From Sphingomonadales bacterium (GTDB taxonomy: Bacteria > Pseudomonadota > Alphaproteobacteria > Sphingomonadales > Sphingomonadaceae): a stretch of 64,000 bases of DNA. Below the pieces are notes generated by a model, which was not told where the DNA came from, did not search any database, and saw only the letters and a list, made by a program, of their open reading frames with translations. Within the stretch, counting starts at the first letter, position 1. Each line of letters starts with the position of its first letter. The stretch spans positions 1-64,000 of the forward strand of contig JAIYAA010000107.1 of assembly GCA_027489295.1 (NCBI GenBank), in the 5' to 3' direction. Positions 1 to 8,321 of the stretch are shown piece by piece. The position numbers and the translations under genes were made by a program.

Positions 1-800
1 CGTTCCAGCTCATCGCGACGCGCAACGTCATGACCGACCTTCGCGAAGTGAAGGTTCTCGAGATGGGCAATGGCCCCGAGCTCGAAGAGCTGACCGAGAA
101 GGGCGAGTACCGGCGCGGCACGATCAAGGAAAGCCAGGAAGGCTTCTCGATCCGCCACTTCGGTAAGATCCTTGGTCTGACCGAAGCCATGATCATCAAC
201 GATCAGCTCGGCGCGTTCGCGAACGTCATCGCCAACTGGGGTCGTGTCGTTGCCCGCCTCGAGGGCAACATCGTGTGGTCGGTCGTTCTCGACAACATGA
301 AGCTCAAGAGCGACCAGAAGGAGCTGTTCCACGCCGACCACGGCAACCTTGCTGCGGCCGGCACGGCGCTCACCGAAGCCGAGCTGATCAAGGGGCGCAC
401 GGCGTTCCGGAAGCAGAAGGACATCGACGGCCAGCAGATCTCGATTGCTCCGACCTACCTCTTCGTGGGTACGGACAACGAAGTCCCGGCGCAGAAGCTC
501 ATCCAGGGCATCACCACGCCGCAGACCACCGATCAGGTTGTGCCGCAGGCCATCCGTTCGCTGCAGCCGGTCTACGAGTCCCGCATCGACCGCAAGTCGT
601 CCAAGGCCTGGTACCTGTTCGCGACCCCGCAGCAGACCCTCGGTCGTGGTCTCCAGTATTCGTACCTCTCCGGCTTCGAAACCCCGCGCACCATGGAGCG
701 CTACGGCTTCGAATACGACGGCATCGAGTACCGCCTCGACCACTACTTCGGTGCGGGCCTGACCGACTACCGCTTCGGCTACCACAACCCGGGCAACTGA
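1..800 (+). CDS. Major capsid protein, C-terminal part (5' end outside window)
   Basis: The frame is open from base 3 through the ATG at 30, so the gene begins upstream and only the C-terminal ~266 residues are present. The stretch with EKGEYRRGTI, then HFGKILGLTEAMIINDQLGAF, matches the major head subunit found in Mu gpT-like proteins and in the prohead protease/capsid fusions of alphaproteobacterial phages. It forms the icosahedral shell. The DUF2190 gene follows after a terminator, the usual order. The N-terminal protease part, if fused, cannot be seen. Confidence 0.85.
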   Translation, partial: FQLIATRNVMTDLREVKVLEMGNGPELEELTEKGEYRRGTIKESQEGFSIRHFGKILGLTEAMIINDQLGAFANVIANWGRVVARLEGNIVWSVVLDNMKLKSDQKELFHADHGNLAAAGTALTEAELIKGRTAFRKQKDIDGQQISIAPTYLFVGTDNEVPAQKLIQGITTPQTTDQVVPQAIRSLQPVYESRIDRKSSKAWYLFATPQQTLGRGLQYSYLSGFETPRTMERYGFEYDGIEYRLDHYFGAGLTDYRFGYHNPGN

Positions 801-827
801 TCGCCAGTCGATCGGTCCTGACCACGA

Positions 828-863
828 CGCCGGCTCTCACCAAGCCGGCGTTTTCTTTTTCTT
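828..863 (+). terminator. Rho-independent terminator after capsid gene
   Basis: An 8-bp perfect stem (CGCCGGCT at 828-835, AGCCGGCG at 843-850) with a 7-nt loop is followed by a T-rich tract at 851-863. It lies 27 nt after the capsid stop and probably limits read-through so that capsid mRNA is made in excess. Confidence 0.85.
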
Positions 864-880
864 GAAACGGGAGAATCCCC

Positions 881-1210
881 ATGAAGACTTTTGTTCAGCC
901 CGGGAAGACGCTGACCCTGACCGCTCCGGTGGGTGGCGTCCTGTCCGGCAAGTTCTACAAGATCGGCAGCGCTTGGGGCGTGGCCCATCAGTCGGCAGCC
1001 GCAGGCGCCAAGTTCGACCTCGAGACCGGTGGCGTCTACGCCCTCGAGAAGACGGCGGGCCAGGCGTTCGCGGAAGGCGCTGATGTCTACGCAACCCCGG
1101 CTGGCGTCATGACCTCGACGGCCTCCGGCAACACCAAGGTCGGCGTTGCAACCGCCGCTGCGGCTGCCGGTGATGCGACCGTCCAGGTTCGCCTCAACGA
1201 CAACTTCTGA
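881..1210 (+). CDS. DUF2190 family head decoration protein
   Basis: This 109-residue protein has the small beta-rich DUF2190 pattern: an N-terminal FVQPGKTLTL strand, a central GxAxxxAAAGA segment, and a C-terminal VQVRLN strand. DUF2190 proteins sit next to capsid genes and are thought to decorate or cement the head. The start ATG is preceded by an AACGGGAG-type ribosome site. It follows the capsid terminator and precedes the head-tail connector-like genes. Confidence 0.8.
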   Translation: MKTFVQPGKTLTLTAPVGGVLSGKFYKIGSAWGVAHQSAAAGAKFDLETGGVYALEKTAGQAFAEGADVYATPAGVMTSTASGNTKVGVATAAAAAGDATVQVRLNDNF

Positions 1211-1227
1211 AATAGGGGGAGATCGCG

Positions 1228-1650
1228 ATGGCCATCTTCGACCGCCTTGACCGCATGCTGAGCAAGACGGTCGACAGAACCAACGCGATCTCCTTCGTCC
1301 TCACCCCGTACACGTCGACGCCAAACGGCAGGCCCATGGCCGACGCGAACCGTACCGTCGTCAGGGGGCGAGGGATCTTCGACTACTATTCCACCGAGTT
1401 CGGCATCCAGCTCGGCGTCCGTAAGTCCTACCGCGAGGCGAACGATCTTCGCTCTCTGCAGGCGGGCCGAGATCCGCAGCTATCCGTCGACCGCATCTAT
1501 TTCCCCCTCGGTGCCGAGGAGCCTAAGCAGGGCGACATCGTCTCATTCCCCGACCGCCCCGAGCTGCCCGAGTTCGACGTCGTCTCCTCTCAGCGAGATG
1601 GCATGTCCAGGGTGGTCTTGATGCTGACCCAGAGAGGAGCGCAGGGATGA
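1228..1650 (+). CDS. Putative head-tail joining protein
   Basis: A 140-residue protein with no motif I can name confidently. It begins MAIFDRLDRMLSKTVDRT and is mixed alpha/beta (FDYYSTEFGIQLGVRKSY, then IVSFPDRPELPEFDVVSSQRDG). Its size and place between the DUF2190 protein and the next connector-like gene fit a lambda FII-like or other head-completion protein; that role is inferred from position. The start has AGGGGGAG upstream, and its end overlaps the next gene by 4 nt (ATGA). Confidence 0.6.
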   Translation: MAIFDRLDRMLSKTVDRTNAISFVLTPYTSTPNGRPMADANRTVVRGRGIFDYYSTEFGIQLGVRKSYREANDLRSLQAGRDPQLSVDRIYFPLGAEEPKQGDIVSFPDRPELPEFDVVSSQRDGMSRVVLMLTQRGAQG

Positions 1651-2417
1651 CCATCAACCGAGTTCTGACCCGCCTCTCTGCCGTTTGTGCTCTCAATGGC
1701 TTCTTGCAGGCACCATGGCCGACACTCGCCGGCCCGAACATCTTCGATTCCAAGATCGAGCCGGTCGAGGACATGGCGACCGATCGCGCCTTCCCCTGCT
1801 GTGTGGTCTATACCGACTACGACAGCCAGCACTGGAACAAGGGTAGCGCGCCGTACAAGGACCGTATGCTGACGGTCACGCTCGAGCTGCTTGTCGTCCA
1901 GGCAGCGAAGCTCGAGAGTTCCGGCGCGCTGGCGTCCTATTCGCTCGACTGCCCGGTGACCGACTCCGAGATCGAAATCACGCTCGACGCATTCGAGCAT
2001 CAGGCCTTGAGGGCGTTGCAAGCGGACAATCCGGCCGCGCAGCTTTTCAACCACCTCAACGGAACCTGCACGAACATCATCTCCCGCCGCGGCGCGTCGA
2101 TCGAGGGTGGCCAACGACTGGCAGCCCGGCAGATCACGCTGGAAATGAAGACGCTCCGGGAGCAGGCGGGTGGCGCCATCTCTCCAATCGTCGAGGACTT
2201 CCTCCAGCGCATGTCGCTCATGAGCGACTACGCCCAGGCCGTCAACGATCTCCGGGGGATGATGGATTACATCCAGAACGGCCCGGCCGGAGAGCTCAAC
2301 TCAAGAGCCTTCGGCTACACCAATCGGGTGCTCGAGATCCTCGGCACCCCGAGGAATCCCGGCGGAGTTCTGCCTCCGAACATCGTGTTCCTCACCCCGA
2401 CGGGAGGGACGCCGTGA
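1647..2417 (+). CDS. Putative neck or tail-completion protein
   Basis: A 256-residue protein overlapping its neighbours on both sides by 4 nt. The N-terminal two thirds has the feel of a tail-terminator fold (short N-terminal helix, then strands around CCVVYTDYD and MLTVTLELLVVQ), followed by a helical C-terminus. It lies between the head-joining candidate and baseplate gene V, where P2-like phages carry tail completion genes. No named family was recognised, so the function is from context. Confidence 0.55.
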   Translation: MTINRVLTRLSAVCALNGFLQAPWPTLAGPNIFDSKIEPVEDMATDRAFPCCVVYTDYDSQHWNKGSAPYKDRMLTVTLELLVVQAAKLESSGALASYSLDCPVTDSEIEITLDAFEHQALRALQADNPAAQLFNHLNGTCTNIISRRGASIEGGQRLAARQITLEMKTLREQAGGAISPIVEDFLQRMSLMSDYAQAVNDLRGMMDYIQNGPAGELNSRAFGYTNRVLEILGTPRNPGGVLPPNIVFLTPTGGTP

Positions 2418-2956
2418 TCTCAGAGGCGGTTTTCACCCAGCTGATCAAGCGCATCGTCCAGCTCGAGCGGGTAGTTCAGCGGCAGCAGATGCGCATGAAC
2501 AACATGATCCGAGAGGCCAAGGTGCTTGAGGTCGACCCGGCCACCGGCATGGCCATCGTTGACGCTCATGGCATCGTGTCGCCGCCTATCCCGTGGCTGC
2601 AGCAGGCCGGGGATGTGGTCGACTGGGAACCGCCGAGGCGTGATCAGCGGATGATGATGTTCTCGCCCAATGGTGACATGGGGCGCGGCTTCCTGCTCCC
2701 CGGAGGCTTCACCGAGCAAATCGGGCAGCCGTACCAAGAGGGCGCGATGTTCGCCCGGATGATTGGCGCCACGAAGCTGACCGGTACCGCATCTGGCTAC
2801 ATGGTCGAGACGCCAACCTTCACGATCAAGGCGAACGTCCTCATCGAGGGCGATGTCCAGATCAACGGCTCGAGCCTTCGGCACAACGACAAGAACATCG
2901 GCTCTACCCACACCCACGTCACCGCGCCTCCTGGGCCTCCCGGTGTGCCGAGCTAA
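2414..2956 (+). CDS. V: Baseplate assembly protein V (tail spike)
   Basis: A 180-residue homologue of P2 gpV, the trimeric needle at the tip of the tail. An N-terminal helix (residues 1-35) is followed by an OB-fold-like region (EAKVLEVDPATGMAIVDA, GDVVDWEPPRRDQRMMMFSP) and a short beta-helix (residues ~130-160). The end carries the HNDKNIGSTHTH motif, where the HxH pair binds the apical iron in gpV-type spikes. The GTG start overlaps the previous stop. Genes W, J and I follow as in P2. Confidence 0.9.
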   Translation: MISEAVFTQLIKRIVQLERVVQRQQMRMNNMIREAKVLEVDPATGMAIVDAHGIVSPPIPWLQQAGDVVDWEPPRRDQRMMMFSPNGDMGRGFLLPGGFTEQIGQPYQEGAMFARMIGATKLTGTASGYMVETPTFTIKANVLIEGDVQINGSSLRHNDKNIGSTHTHVTAPPGPPGVPS

Positions 2957-2985
2957 GCAACCACTCAACCGAACAGGAGCTTCCC

Positions 2986-3150
2986 ATGAAGACCTATTAC
3001 GCAGCCGTCGAAGGCTTCATCGAAAACGCCTACCGCAAGGTGGGAGAGCCGGTCGGCCAGATGAACGAAGACCAGGCCAAGTACCTCGTTATGGCAGGGC
3101 ACATCACCGATGAGGCTCCTGCCATCAAGGACGAGAAGAAGGACAAGTAA
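2986..3150 (+). CDS. Small protein between V and W (54 aa)
   Basis: The ATG at 2986 is preceded by ACAGGAGCTTCCC, a good ribosome site, and the frame closes at 3150, two bases before gene W. The product is 54 residues, with a Lys/Glu-rich tail (AIKDEKKDK). It has no recognised family. Its position inside the baseplate cluster and tight spacing argue that it is expressed; it may be a small virion or assembly factor. Confidence 0.7.
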   Translation: MKTYYAAVEGFIENAYRKVGEPVGQMNEDQAKYLVMAGHITDEAPAIKDEKKDK

Positions 3151-3152
3151 GC

Positions 3153-3578
3153 ATGGCCCGTGTCGGCGTGAATGCGGAGACCGGCCAGCTCATCTACGGC
3201 TGGAAGCATTGCGTTCAGTCGATGCGGGAAATCCTTGAGACCGAAATCAACTCAAGGGTCCAGCGCCGCACCTTCGGCTCCCAGCTGGTCGATATGATCG
3301 ATCGCCCTCAGACGGCAGAGACGATCATCGACATCTACTCCGCCGCCGCAGAGGCGCTGGAGCCCCGAGTGGTCGAAGGTCGCCAGTATGGCGAGCCAGG
3401 CTTTGTCCTTCTCCGGACCAGCATCGATGCCGGCGAACCGGGGCGGGTCATCCTCTCCCTCGGCGGCGTCTACTTCGAGAACGGCCACCTCGGTGACTAC
3501 AGCAATCCAGTCGAGCAGACGCTTTCCTTCGCGGTCACCGATGTCGGTGCCGGCATCACAGTCGAGGTGACGCAATGA
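3153..3578 (+). CDS. W: Baseplate protein W (gp25-like)
   Basis: A 141-residue GPW/gp25 family protein, homologue of P2 gpW and T4 gp25, which joins the baseplate to the first sheath ring. The family pattern is visible: an N-terminal helix with SMREILETEINSRVQRRTFGS, then DMIDRPQTAETIIDIYSAAAEAL and a C-terminal region predicting strands (PGRVILSLGGVYF). It overlaps gene J by 4 nt, as in P2. Confidence 0.88.
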   Translation: MARVGVNAETGQLIYGWKHCVQSMREILETEINSRVQRRTFGSQLVDMIDRPQTAETIIDIYSAAAEALEPRVVEGRQYGEPGFVLLRTSIDAGEPGRVILSLGGVYFENGHLGDYSNPVEQTLSFAVTDVGAGITVEVTQ

Positions 3579-4483
3579 CCAACGTTGACCTCTCGCAGCT
3601 TTCCCCGCCGAAGCTGGTCCAGGCCCTCGATGTCGAAACCATCTATGACGAGATGGTCGCCGACTTCCTCGCCAAGTGGGCAGAGAGGAGGGTGGCTCGC
3701 CCATCTCTGCCAGAGATCACGACGCTCAACCTCGAGACAGACCCGATTGCTGTAGCCCTCCAGGTCGCAGCAGCGCGTGAGGTGAAGATCCGGGCGCGGG
3801 TCAATGACGCGGCAACAGCCCGTCTGATCGCGTTCGCCACTGGTTCCGACCTCGACCACATCGCCGCCAACTACGGCGTCGTGCGCCTCGTGGTGCAGCC
3901 TGCAGCGGGCGACACGCCTACAATCATGGAGGCCGATGAGCGGTTCCGTCGTCGCCTCCTCCTGCGCATGGACGCTTTCTCCAGTGCAGGGCCAGCCGGA
4001 GCCTACGAGTATTATGCCCTGACTGCTGACCCCACGCTGCGCGATGCCAAAGCCATCACGCTCAGCCCGGGCAAGGTGACTGTAACGCTGATGAAGTCGG
4101 CGACGGACCCGATCCCCAGCAACGCGCAGATCACGGCGGTTGCCCTCGCGCTGAGCGAGGAAGACGCTCGCCCCCTGACTGACACGGTTTCAGTGAACGC
4201 CCCGCAGGTGGTCACGGACTCCGTTGTGGCGGAGCTGACGATCTACCCCGGCCCGGACGGCAATGTTGTGAGGCAGAGGGCGATCGACGAACTCAACGCC
4301 TTGCTGGTGAGCAACGCTTACCTCGGTCGAAACCTTTCTCGGTCGGCACTGTTCTCGCGCCTCCATGTCGAGGGGGTGGTGGGAGTGCGACTGCTCTCGC
4401 CGGTCGAGGACATCGTCATCAGCAAGCGTCAGGCAATCCAGATCACGTCGGTCAACGTGACCGTCACAGGAGTTGACACATGA
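3575..4483 (+). CDS. J: Baseplate assembly protein J
   Basis: A 302-residue baseplate J-like protein that forms the baseplate wedge around the spike. Family signs are ARLIAFATGSDLDHIAANYGV near residue 95, ERFRRRLLLRMDAFSSAGPAGAYEYYAL near residue 125, and the later VTVTLMKS segment. Length matches P2 gpJ. It overlaps W and I by 4 nt each, indicating translational coupling of the wedge proteins. Confidence 0.92.
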   Translation: MTNVDLSQLSPPKLVQALDVETIYDEMVADFLAKWAERRVARPSLPEITTLNLETDPIAVALQVAAAREVKIRARVNDAATARLIAFATGSDLDHIAANYGVVRLVVQPAAGDTPTIMEADERFRRRLLLRMDAFSSAGPAGAYEYYALTADPTLRDAKAITLSPGKVTVTLMKSATDPIPSNAQITAVALALSEEDARPLTDTVSVNAPQVVTDSVVAELTIYPGPDGNVVRQRAIDELNALLVSNAYLGRNLSRSALFSRLHVEGVVGVRLLSPVEDIVISKRQAIQITSVNVTVTGVDT

Positions 4484-5772
4484 CGTTCAAGCCTCTCCAC
4501 CCGAGCAACGTTTCGCCGCTGCGCAAGACGGTGGAAGAGGCGATGGTCCGGGCTTTCGAAGTCCAGTTTGACCTGCGATCGATCGACGACCCGGAAGCCA
4601 CCACCCCGGATTTCGTCCCGTTCATTGCCTGGGGCGTGGCCACGGATCTCTGGGACCGCAATTGGCCCCTCGAGCGCAAGCGCGCGGTAGCCAAGGCATG
4701 GTTCCGTCTCCACTCGAAGAAGGGAACGCTGGCCGGCATCCGGGAGGCTGTTCGCTATTTCGACTCCCTTGTGGTTGGAGTGCGACGCCCACCCGATGCC
4801 GCCTATCCGGACCCGAGCCTGACCAAGGCCGAGCGCGAAAACTACCTGTCGCGGTTTAAGCAGCTTCGCTTCTACTCGTTCCGTGCGAGAGGGATCGCTC
4901 AGTTTGGAGCGTATCTCTGCAGTGGCTACCGATTCCGCCGGCTCTTTCCGGGGGGCAAAGCTTTCCCGTTCGTCTCCGATGCGGCAGCTCGAGTCGGCCC
5001 GCGTGTCTTCTTGTTCGACCCCGATGTCGGCGAAGAGCTTCCGGTGCGACGTGTGCAGCGATCGGTAACCCTGGAAGAAAGGGGCGCCGTTACCTTTGAA
5101 GAAGTCGACCTTCCCGGTCTTGCTGGGCAGGCAGCGTTCCTGGGGGCGAAGCCCAAGGCCAAGGTCTACACGGTCGACACTGGGGCCAGTTCTCGCCGCT
5201 ACTCGGTTGAGATGGACACCACCTACCTCGAGCAGCTGAGCGAGTACCATCTGACCTCGGTTCTGCCGACAGATGAGCCGGTCTCGGTGAGGCCTCGCAA
5301 GCAGTACGTCAGGGGTGTTCGCCATATTGGGCAACTCTTCCCGACGTCTGAGTTAGCGAGCCAGTCGATCAACCGCCGCAGCGACGGCATTTACCGGACG
5401 TTCCTCCCGAGGACATCCGCGGGCCTGCGCATCTTCGACCAGATCTTCCTGCACGACAGGGAGCGGCAGGTCGACAAGCGCGGCGCTCGAACTTTCATCG
5501 GCGCTGTCCGCCTTGGGATGCCTGCCTACAACGCCAGCCTGAAAATCGAGGCTCGCGGCAAGATCTCGCGGTTCGCCGTCCAAGGGTTCGTCAACGGTTT
5601 CCTCGTGAAGACCAGCAAGGCGAAGCTTCTCAACACGATCGAAGCGGTGCGGCTCTCGAAGTCGCTGCGCGACAAAATCAACGTCACCGCCAAGACCATG
5701 CGGCCAGCCACCGTCGCTGACCGCATCAAGCTGGGCACAATCAACGTCGACACCTGGGTGTCGGACTTGTGA
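4480..5772 (+). CDS. I: Tail protein I with long C-terminal extension
   Basis: Residues 1-~150 match the P2 gpI family (formation of the baseplate wedge): an N-terminal NVSPLRKTVEEAM, then FIAWGVATDLWDRNWPLERKRAVAKAWFRLHSKKGTLAGIREAV. P2 gpI is about 176 residues; this protein is 430, so roughly 250 residues are added. The extension is basic and beta-rich with no recognised motif and may dock the next protein, a large fiber or wedge component. It overlaps J by 4 nt. Confidence 0.85.
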   Translation: MTFKPLHPSNVSPLRKTVEEAMVRAFEVQFDLRSIDDPEATTPDFVPFIAWGVATDLWDRNWPLERKRAVAKAWFRLHSKKGTLAGIREAVRYFDSLVVGVRRPPDAAYPDPSLTKAERENYLSRFKQLRFYSFRARGIAQFGAYLCSGYRFRRLFPGGKAFPFVSDAAARVGPRVFLFDPDVGEELPVRRVQRSVTLEERGAVTFEEVDLPGLAGQAAFLGAKPKAKVYTVDTGASSRRYSVEMDTTYLEQLSEYHLTSVLPTDEPVSVRPRKQYVRGVRHIGQLFPTSELASQSINRRSDGIYRTFLPRTSAGLRIFDQIFLHDRERQVDKRGARTFIGAVRLGMPAYNASLKIEARGKISRFAVQGFVNGFLVKTSKAKLLNTIEAVRLSKSLRDKINVTAKTMRPATVADRIKLGTINVDTWVSDL

Positions 5773-5779
5773 GGAAAAC

Positions 5780-8080
5780 ATGGAAAAGCAGGTACAGTTC
5801 CGCGACCGGCAGGAGCTCCAGTCCGGAGACCTCTCCAACCTGGGCATCTACACTCAGGAGGCGCTCGACCGCATCGTAGGCGAGGGCCTGACCGACGAGA
5901 AGAAGTATACCGGCTTCTCGATCGCTAAGACCGGGGCGACACAGATCACCATTGCGCCCGGCACCTACTGGACCGCCGGCAAGCGCTACATCCGGGAAGA
6001 CGCGACCAGCCAGGACTTCCTGTCCAACCTGCCGCTGCTCACCAAGCGCATCGCAGCGATCATCGTGGTGAACGCCGATATCGACACCGAGGTCGAGCCG
6101 CGCGACTACCTGATCGACGTCGAGACCGGCGCTACCGAGCCGCAGTCTGTTGCGATGCAGAAGCTCCGCTACGCGCAGTTCCAGACCCAGTACGGGGTGG
6201 AAAACGCTTCCCCTCAGAAGCCGACGGTCTCTACCGACGTGCTCGTCATCGGCTGGGTCACGCTCAATACGACCGGCGTCGAGTCGATCGAGATGGCGGC
6301 TGACAACGAGTTCATGTCGCTCAAGAAGCTGGGGCAGCGCGCTACGGAGCTGGAGACCTGGAAGGGGCAGGCGGGTGAACAGATCACCACGCTCGGTTCC
6401 GACATTACGGCTCTGGCTTCCCGTCTTGCTCAGACGGCAGACAACACAAAGCTGACCCGCGTCTTCGAAGACATGGCTCGGGTTAAGGAGCTGCTGGAGC
6501 TCAAGGACAACTATTCCGGCTACGGCGCGGACTCGTTCCTGAACTACGACGTGAGCTGGTCCGACAACACCCAGGTCGGCTACTACGCCAAGGTGGAGGA
6601 GGGTATTCGCTTCGCCAACGCGAACGCTCTGAACACGGCCATCACCTTGTTCAACCCGATCGATCCCTCGGTGTCGGTATCCTCGGACGGCCTCTGCCTG
6701 CCGAAGTATGATCAGGTCCGACGCATCTCCGTCGACGCCTACCGGCAGCCACTTTCGATCTCTCAGTATCAGTTCCAGACCGTCGCTTACAAAACGATGT
6801 CGATGTCTGTGTCGCGCTTGCGCTACGGCAGCTCGTTCAGTGTTTGCACGAACAGCGAGTTCTGGCGCACTGGCCGGTTCGATTCGGCTGCTGGGGTTTT
6901 CACCGATCGCCTCGGCCGGACCTACCAGTACGAGGAAGGGAACGTAAACCGGAACCACCAGTGGATCCGGCTCAAGCAGTTCTGGTACGACACCGAGACC
7001 GTCTACTACGAGCAGCGCGTTGTAACCGACTTCTCGGTCAACGGCTCAATGGTGGCTCAGACGTTCCTGAACAGCCAAGGCGGCTGGCTCAGCTCGCTCG
7101 ATCTCTTCTTCACCGAGAAGGACGTCAGCGGCAACGTCAAGGTGCTCATCACCAAGACCGAAGCGGGCCGTCCGGCGCTCGACCAGGTCGTAGCCGAAGC
7201 TACGCTGCAGCCCTCCGACATCATCAAGGGTTCGTCCCCTTCGGTCGCGGCGCAGTGGACCCGTGTATCCTTCGTCCCGACGGCTTTGGCTGCCGGCGAG
7301 CGCTACGCGATCGTTCTGATCACGGGTGGTAACCACTTCGTTGGTCTGGCCAGCGGTGCGGCCTACGCAGCGGGAACGCTGTTCTACTCGACGGACGGTG
7401 CCTTCTTCCAGGGTGACCTCACCCTTGACATGATGTTCCGCGCCAACTTTGCCTCGTTCCAGAACTCGCGTCTGGAGGTGGATCTTGGCTCGATCAACCT
7501 GTCGGGCGGTATCACCGATATCGACATCGCCTATCAGGGCATCGTTCCCGATGGTTGCTCCCTCGTGTTCGAGGTTCGGCCGCAGGGCAGTGCGGTGTGG
7601 CGCACGATCTCCGAGCTGGACACGACGGCGTTCAACGGGCTGCCGGCGCTCTGCAGCTTCCGAGCCGTGTTCGTTGGCACCAAGGATCTGATGCCGGGCT
7701 TTAAGCTGACGGGGAGCTCTGTCCTCGTCAGCCGGCCGGCGACGAACCTGCTGCACTTCTCCGAGGCCCGCTCGCTGCCGGCACCGACGCGCAGCATCCA
7801 GGTCATCGCCATCCTCGACTATTACAAGGAAGCGAACCACGACCTGAGTGTCGCGCTGATCGACGTCACCAACGCAAACGCGGTGCGGACGCCGGCCACG
7901 GTGACGGACGAGATCCTGGACGATCGAGGCAACGGTCAGATGCACATCCGCCGGACGTTCACCTTCAACACCACGAGCCTGCCGGTGAACACGAGCTCCA
8001 TCCGCATCCGCACCACGGGCGCGGCGCTCGCCGCAACCGAGGTCTTCCATGTCGAGCGGATGACCTACCTGTCGTTCTAA
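5780..8080 (+). CDS. Large baseplate/tail protein, DUF4815-like N-terminus
   Basis: A 766-residue protein directly after gene I. The N-terminal ~240 residues (FRDRQELQSGDLSNL, then TQITIAPGTYWTAGKRY and AAIIVVNADIDTEVEPRDYLID) resemble phage tail proteins annotated DUF4815, including a short coiled coil at residues ~180-225. The rest is beta-rich, with two jelly-roll-like blocks. It probably connects the baseplate wedge to host-binding fibers. A GAGG ribosome site lies 7 nt before the ATG. The family name is from memory of the pattern; the structural role is inferred. Confidence 0.7.
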   Translation: MEKQVQFRDRQELQSGDLSNLGIYTQEALDRIVGEGLTDEKKYTGFSIAKTGATQITIAPGTYWTAGKRYIREDATSQDFLSNLPLLTKRIAAIIVVNADIDTEVEPRDYLIDVETGATEPQSVAMQKLRYAQFQTQYGVENASPQKPTVSTDVLVIGWVTLNTTGVESIEMAADNEFMSLKKLGQRATELETWKGQAGEQITTLGSDITALASRLAQTADNTKLTRVFEDMARVKELLELKDNYSGYGADSFLNYDVSWSDNTQVGYYAKVEEGIRFANANALNTAITLFNPIDPSVSVSSDGLCLPKYDQVRRISVDAYRQPLSISQYQFQTVAYKTMSMSVSRLRYGSSFSVCTNSEFWRTGRFDSAAGVFTDRLGRTYQYEEGNVNRNHQWIRLKQFWYDTETVYYEQRVVTDFSVNGSMVAQTFLNSQGGWLSSLDLFFTEKDVSGNVKVLITKTEAGRPALDQVVAEATLQPSDIIKGSSPSVAAQWTRVSFVPTALAAGERYAIVLITGGNHFVGLASGAAYAAGTLFYSTDGAFFQGDLTLDMMFRANFASFQNSRLEVDLGSINLSGGITDIDIAYQGIVPDGCSLVFEVRPQGSAVWRTISELDTTAFNGLPALCSFRAVFVGTKDLMPGFKLTGSSVLVSRPATNLLHFSEARSLPAPTRSIQVIAILDYYKEANHDLSVALIDVTNANAVRTPATVTDEILDDRGNGQMHIRRTFTFNTTSLPVNTSSIRIRTTGAALAATEVFHVERMTYLSF

Positions 8081-8087
8081 GCCGTGA

Positions 8088-8107
8088 GGGGGCGGGAAGC
8101 CGCCCCC
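8088..8107 (+). other. Strong intergenic hairpin
   Basis: An 8-bp perfect stem (GGGGGCGG at 8088-8095, CCGCCCCC at 8100-8107) with a GAAG loop sits between the 766-residue tail gene and the next small gene. There is no T tract, so it is more likely an mRNA 3'-end stabiliser or processing barrier than an intrinsic terminator. Confidence 0.6.
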
Positions 8108-8138
8108 ATCCCTCCACCCCCACCGACGGAAACCTCTC

Positions 8139-8321
8139 ATGAGCAAGTCGACGACGGCGACGTCGGCGATCGATCCCGATCGCCTGTATCGCATCACCTT
8201 CTCCAAGGCCTTCGAGCACGAAGGGGAGAAGTTCATTCCCCGTTCGGGGATCAGCCACAAAGTCAGTGGCGCGATGCTCGAGCAGATCAAGGAAAACCTG
8301 GACAGTTACGAGGCCATCTAA
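8139..8321 (+). CDS. Small protein before tail fiber (60 aa)
   Basis: A 60-residue protein whose stop codon is directly followed by the ATG of the tail fiber gene. It reads as an alpha/beta mini-domain (RLYRITFSKAFEHEGEKFIP, then a helix SGAMLEQIKENLDSYEAI). It weakly recalls the 54-residue protein at 2986, but I cannot establish homology. The context suggests a tail-fiber-associated or assembly role. Confidence 0.65.
   Translation: MSKSTTATSAIDPDRLYRITFSKAFEHEGEKFIPRSGISHKVSGAMLEQIKENLDSYEAI

Noticed and set aside
7046..8290. 414-codon minus-strand frame
   Set aside because: Antisense to the 766-residue tail protein; no ribosome site or family pattern.
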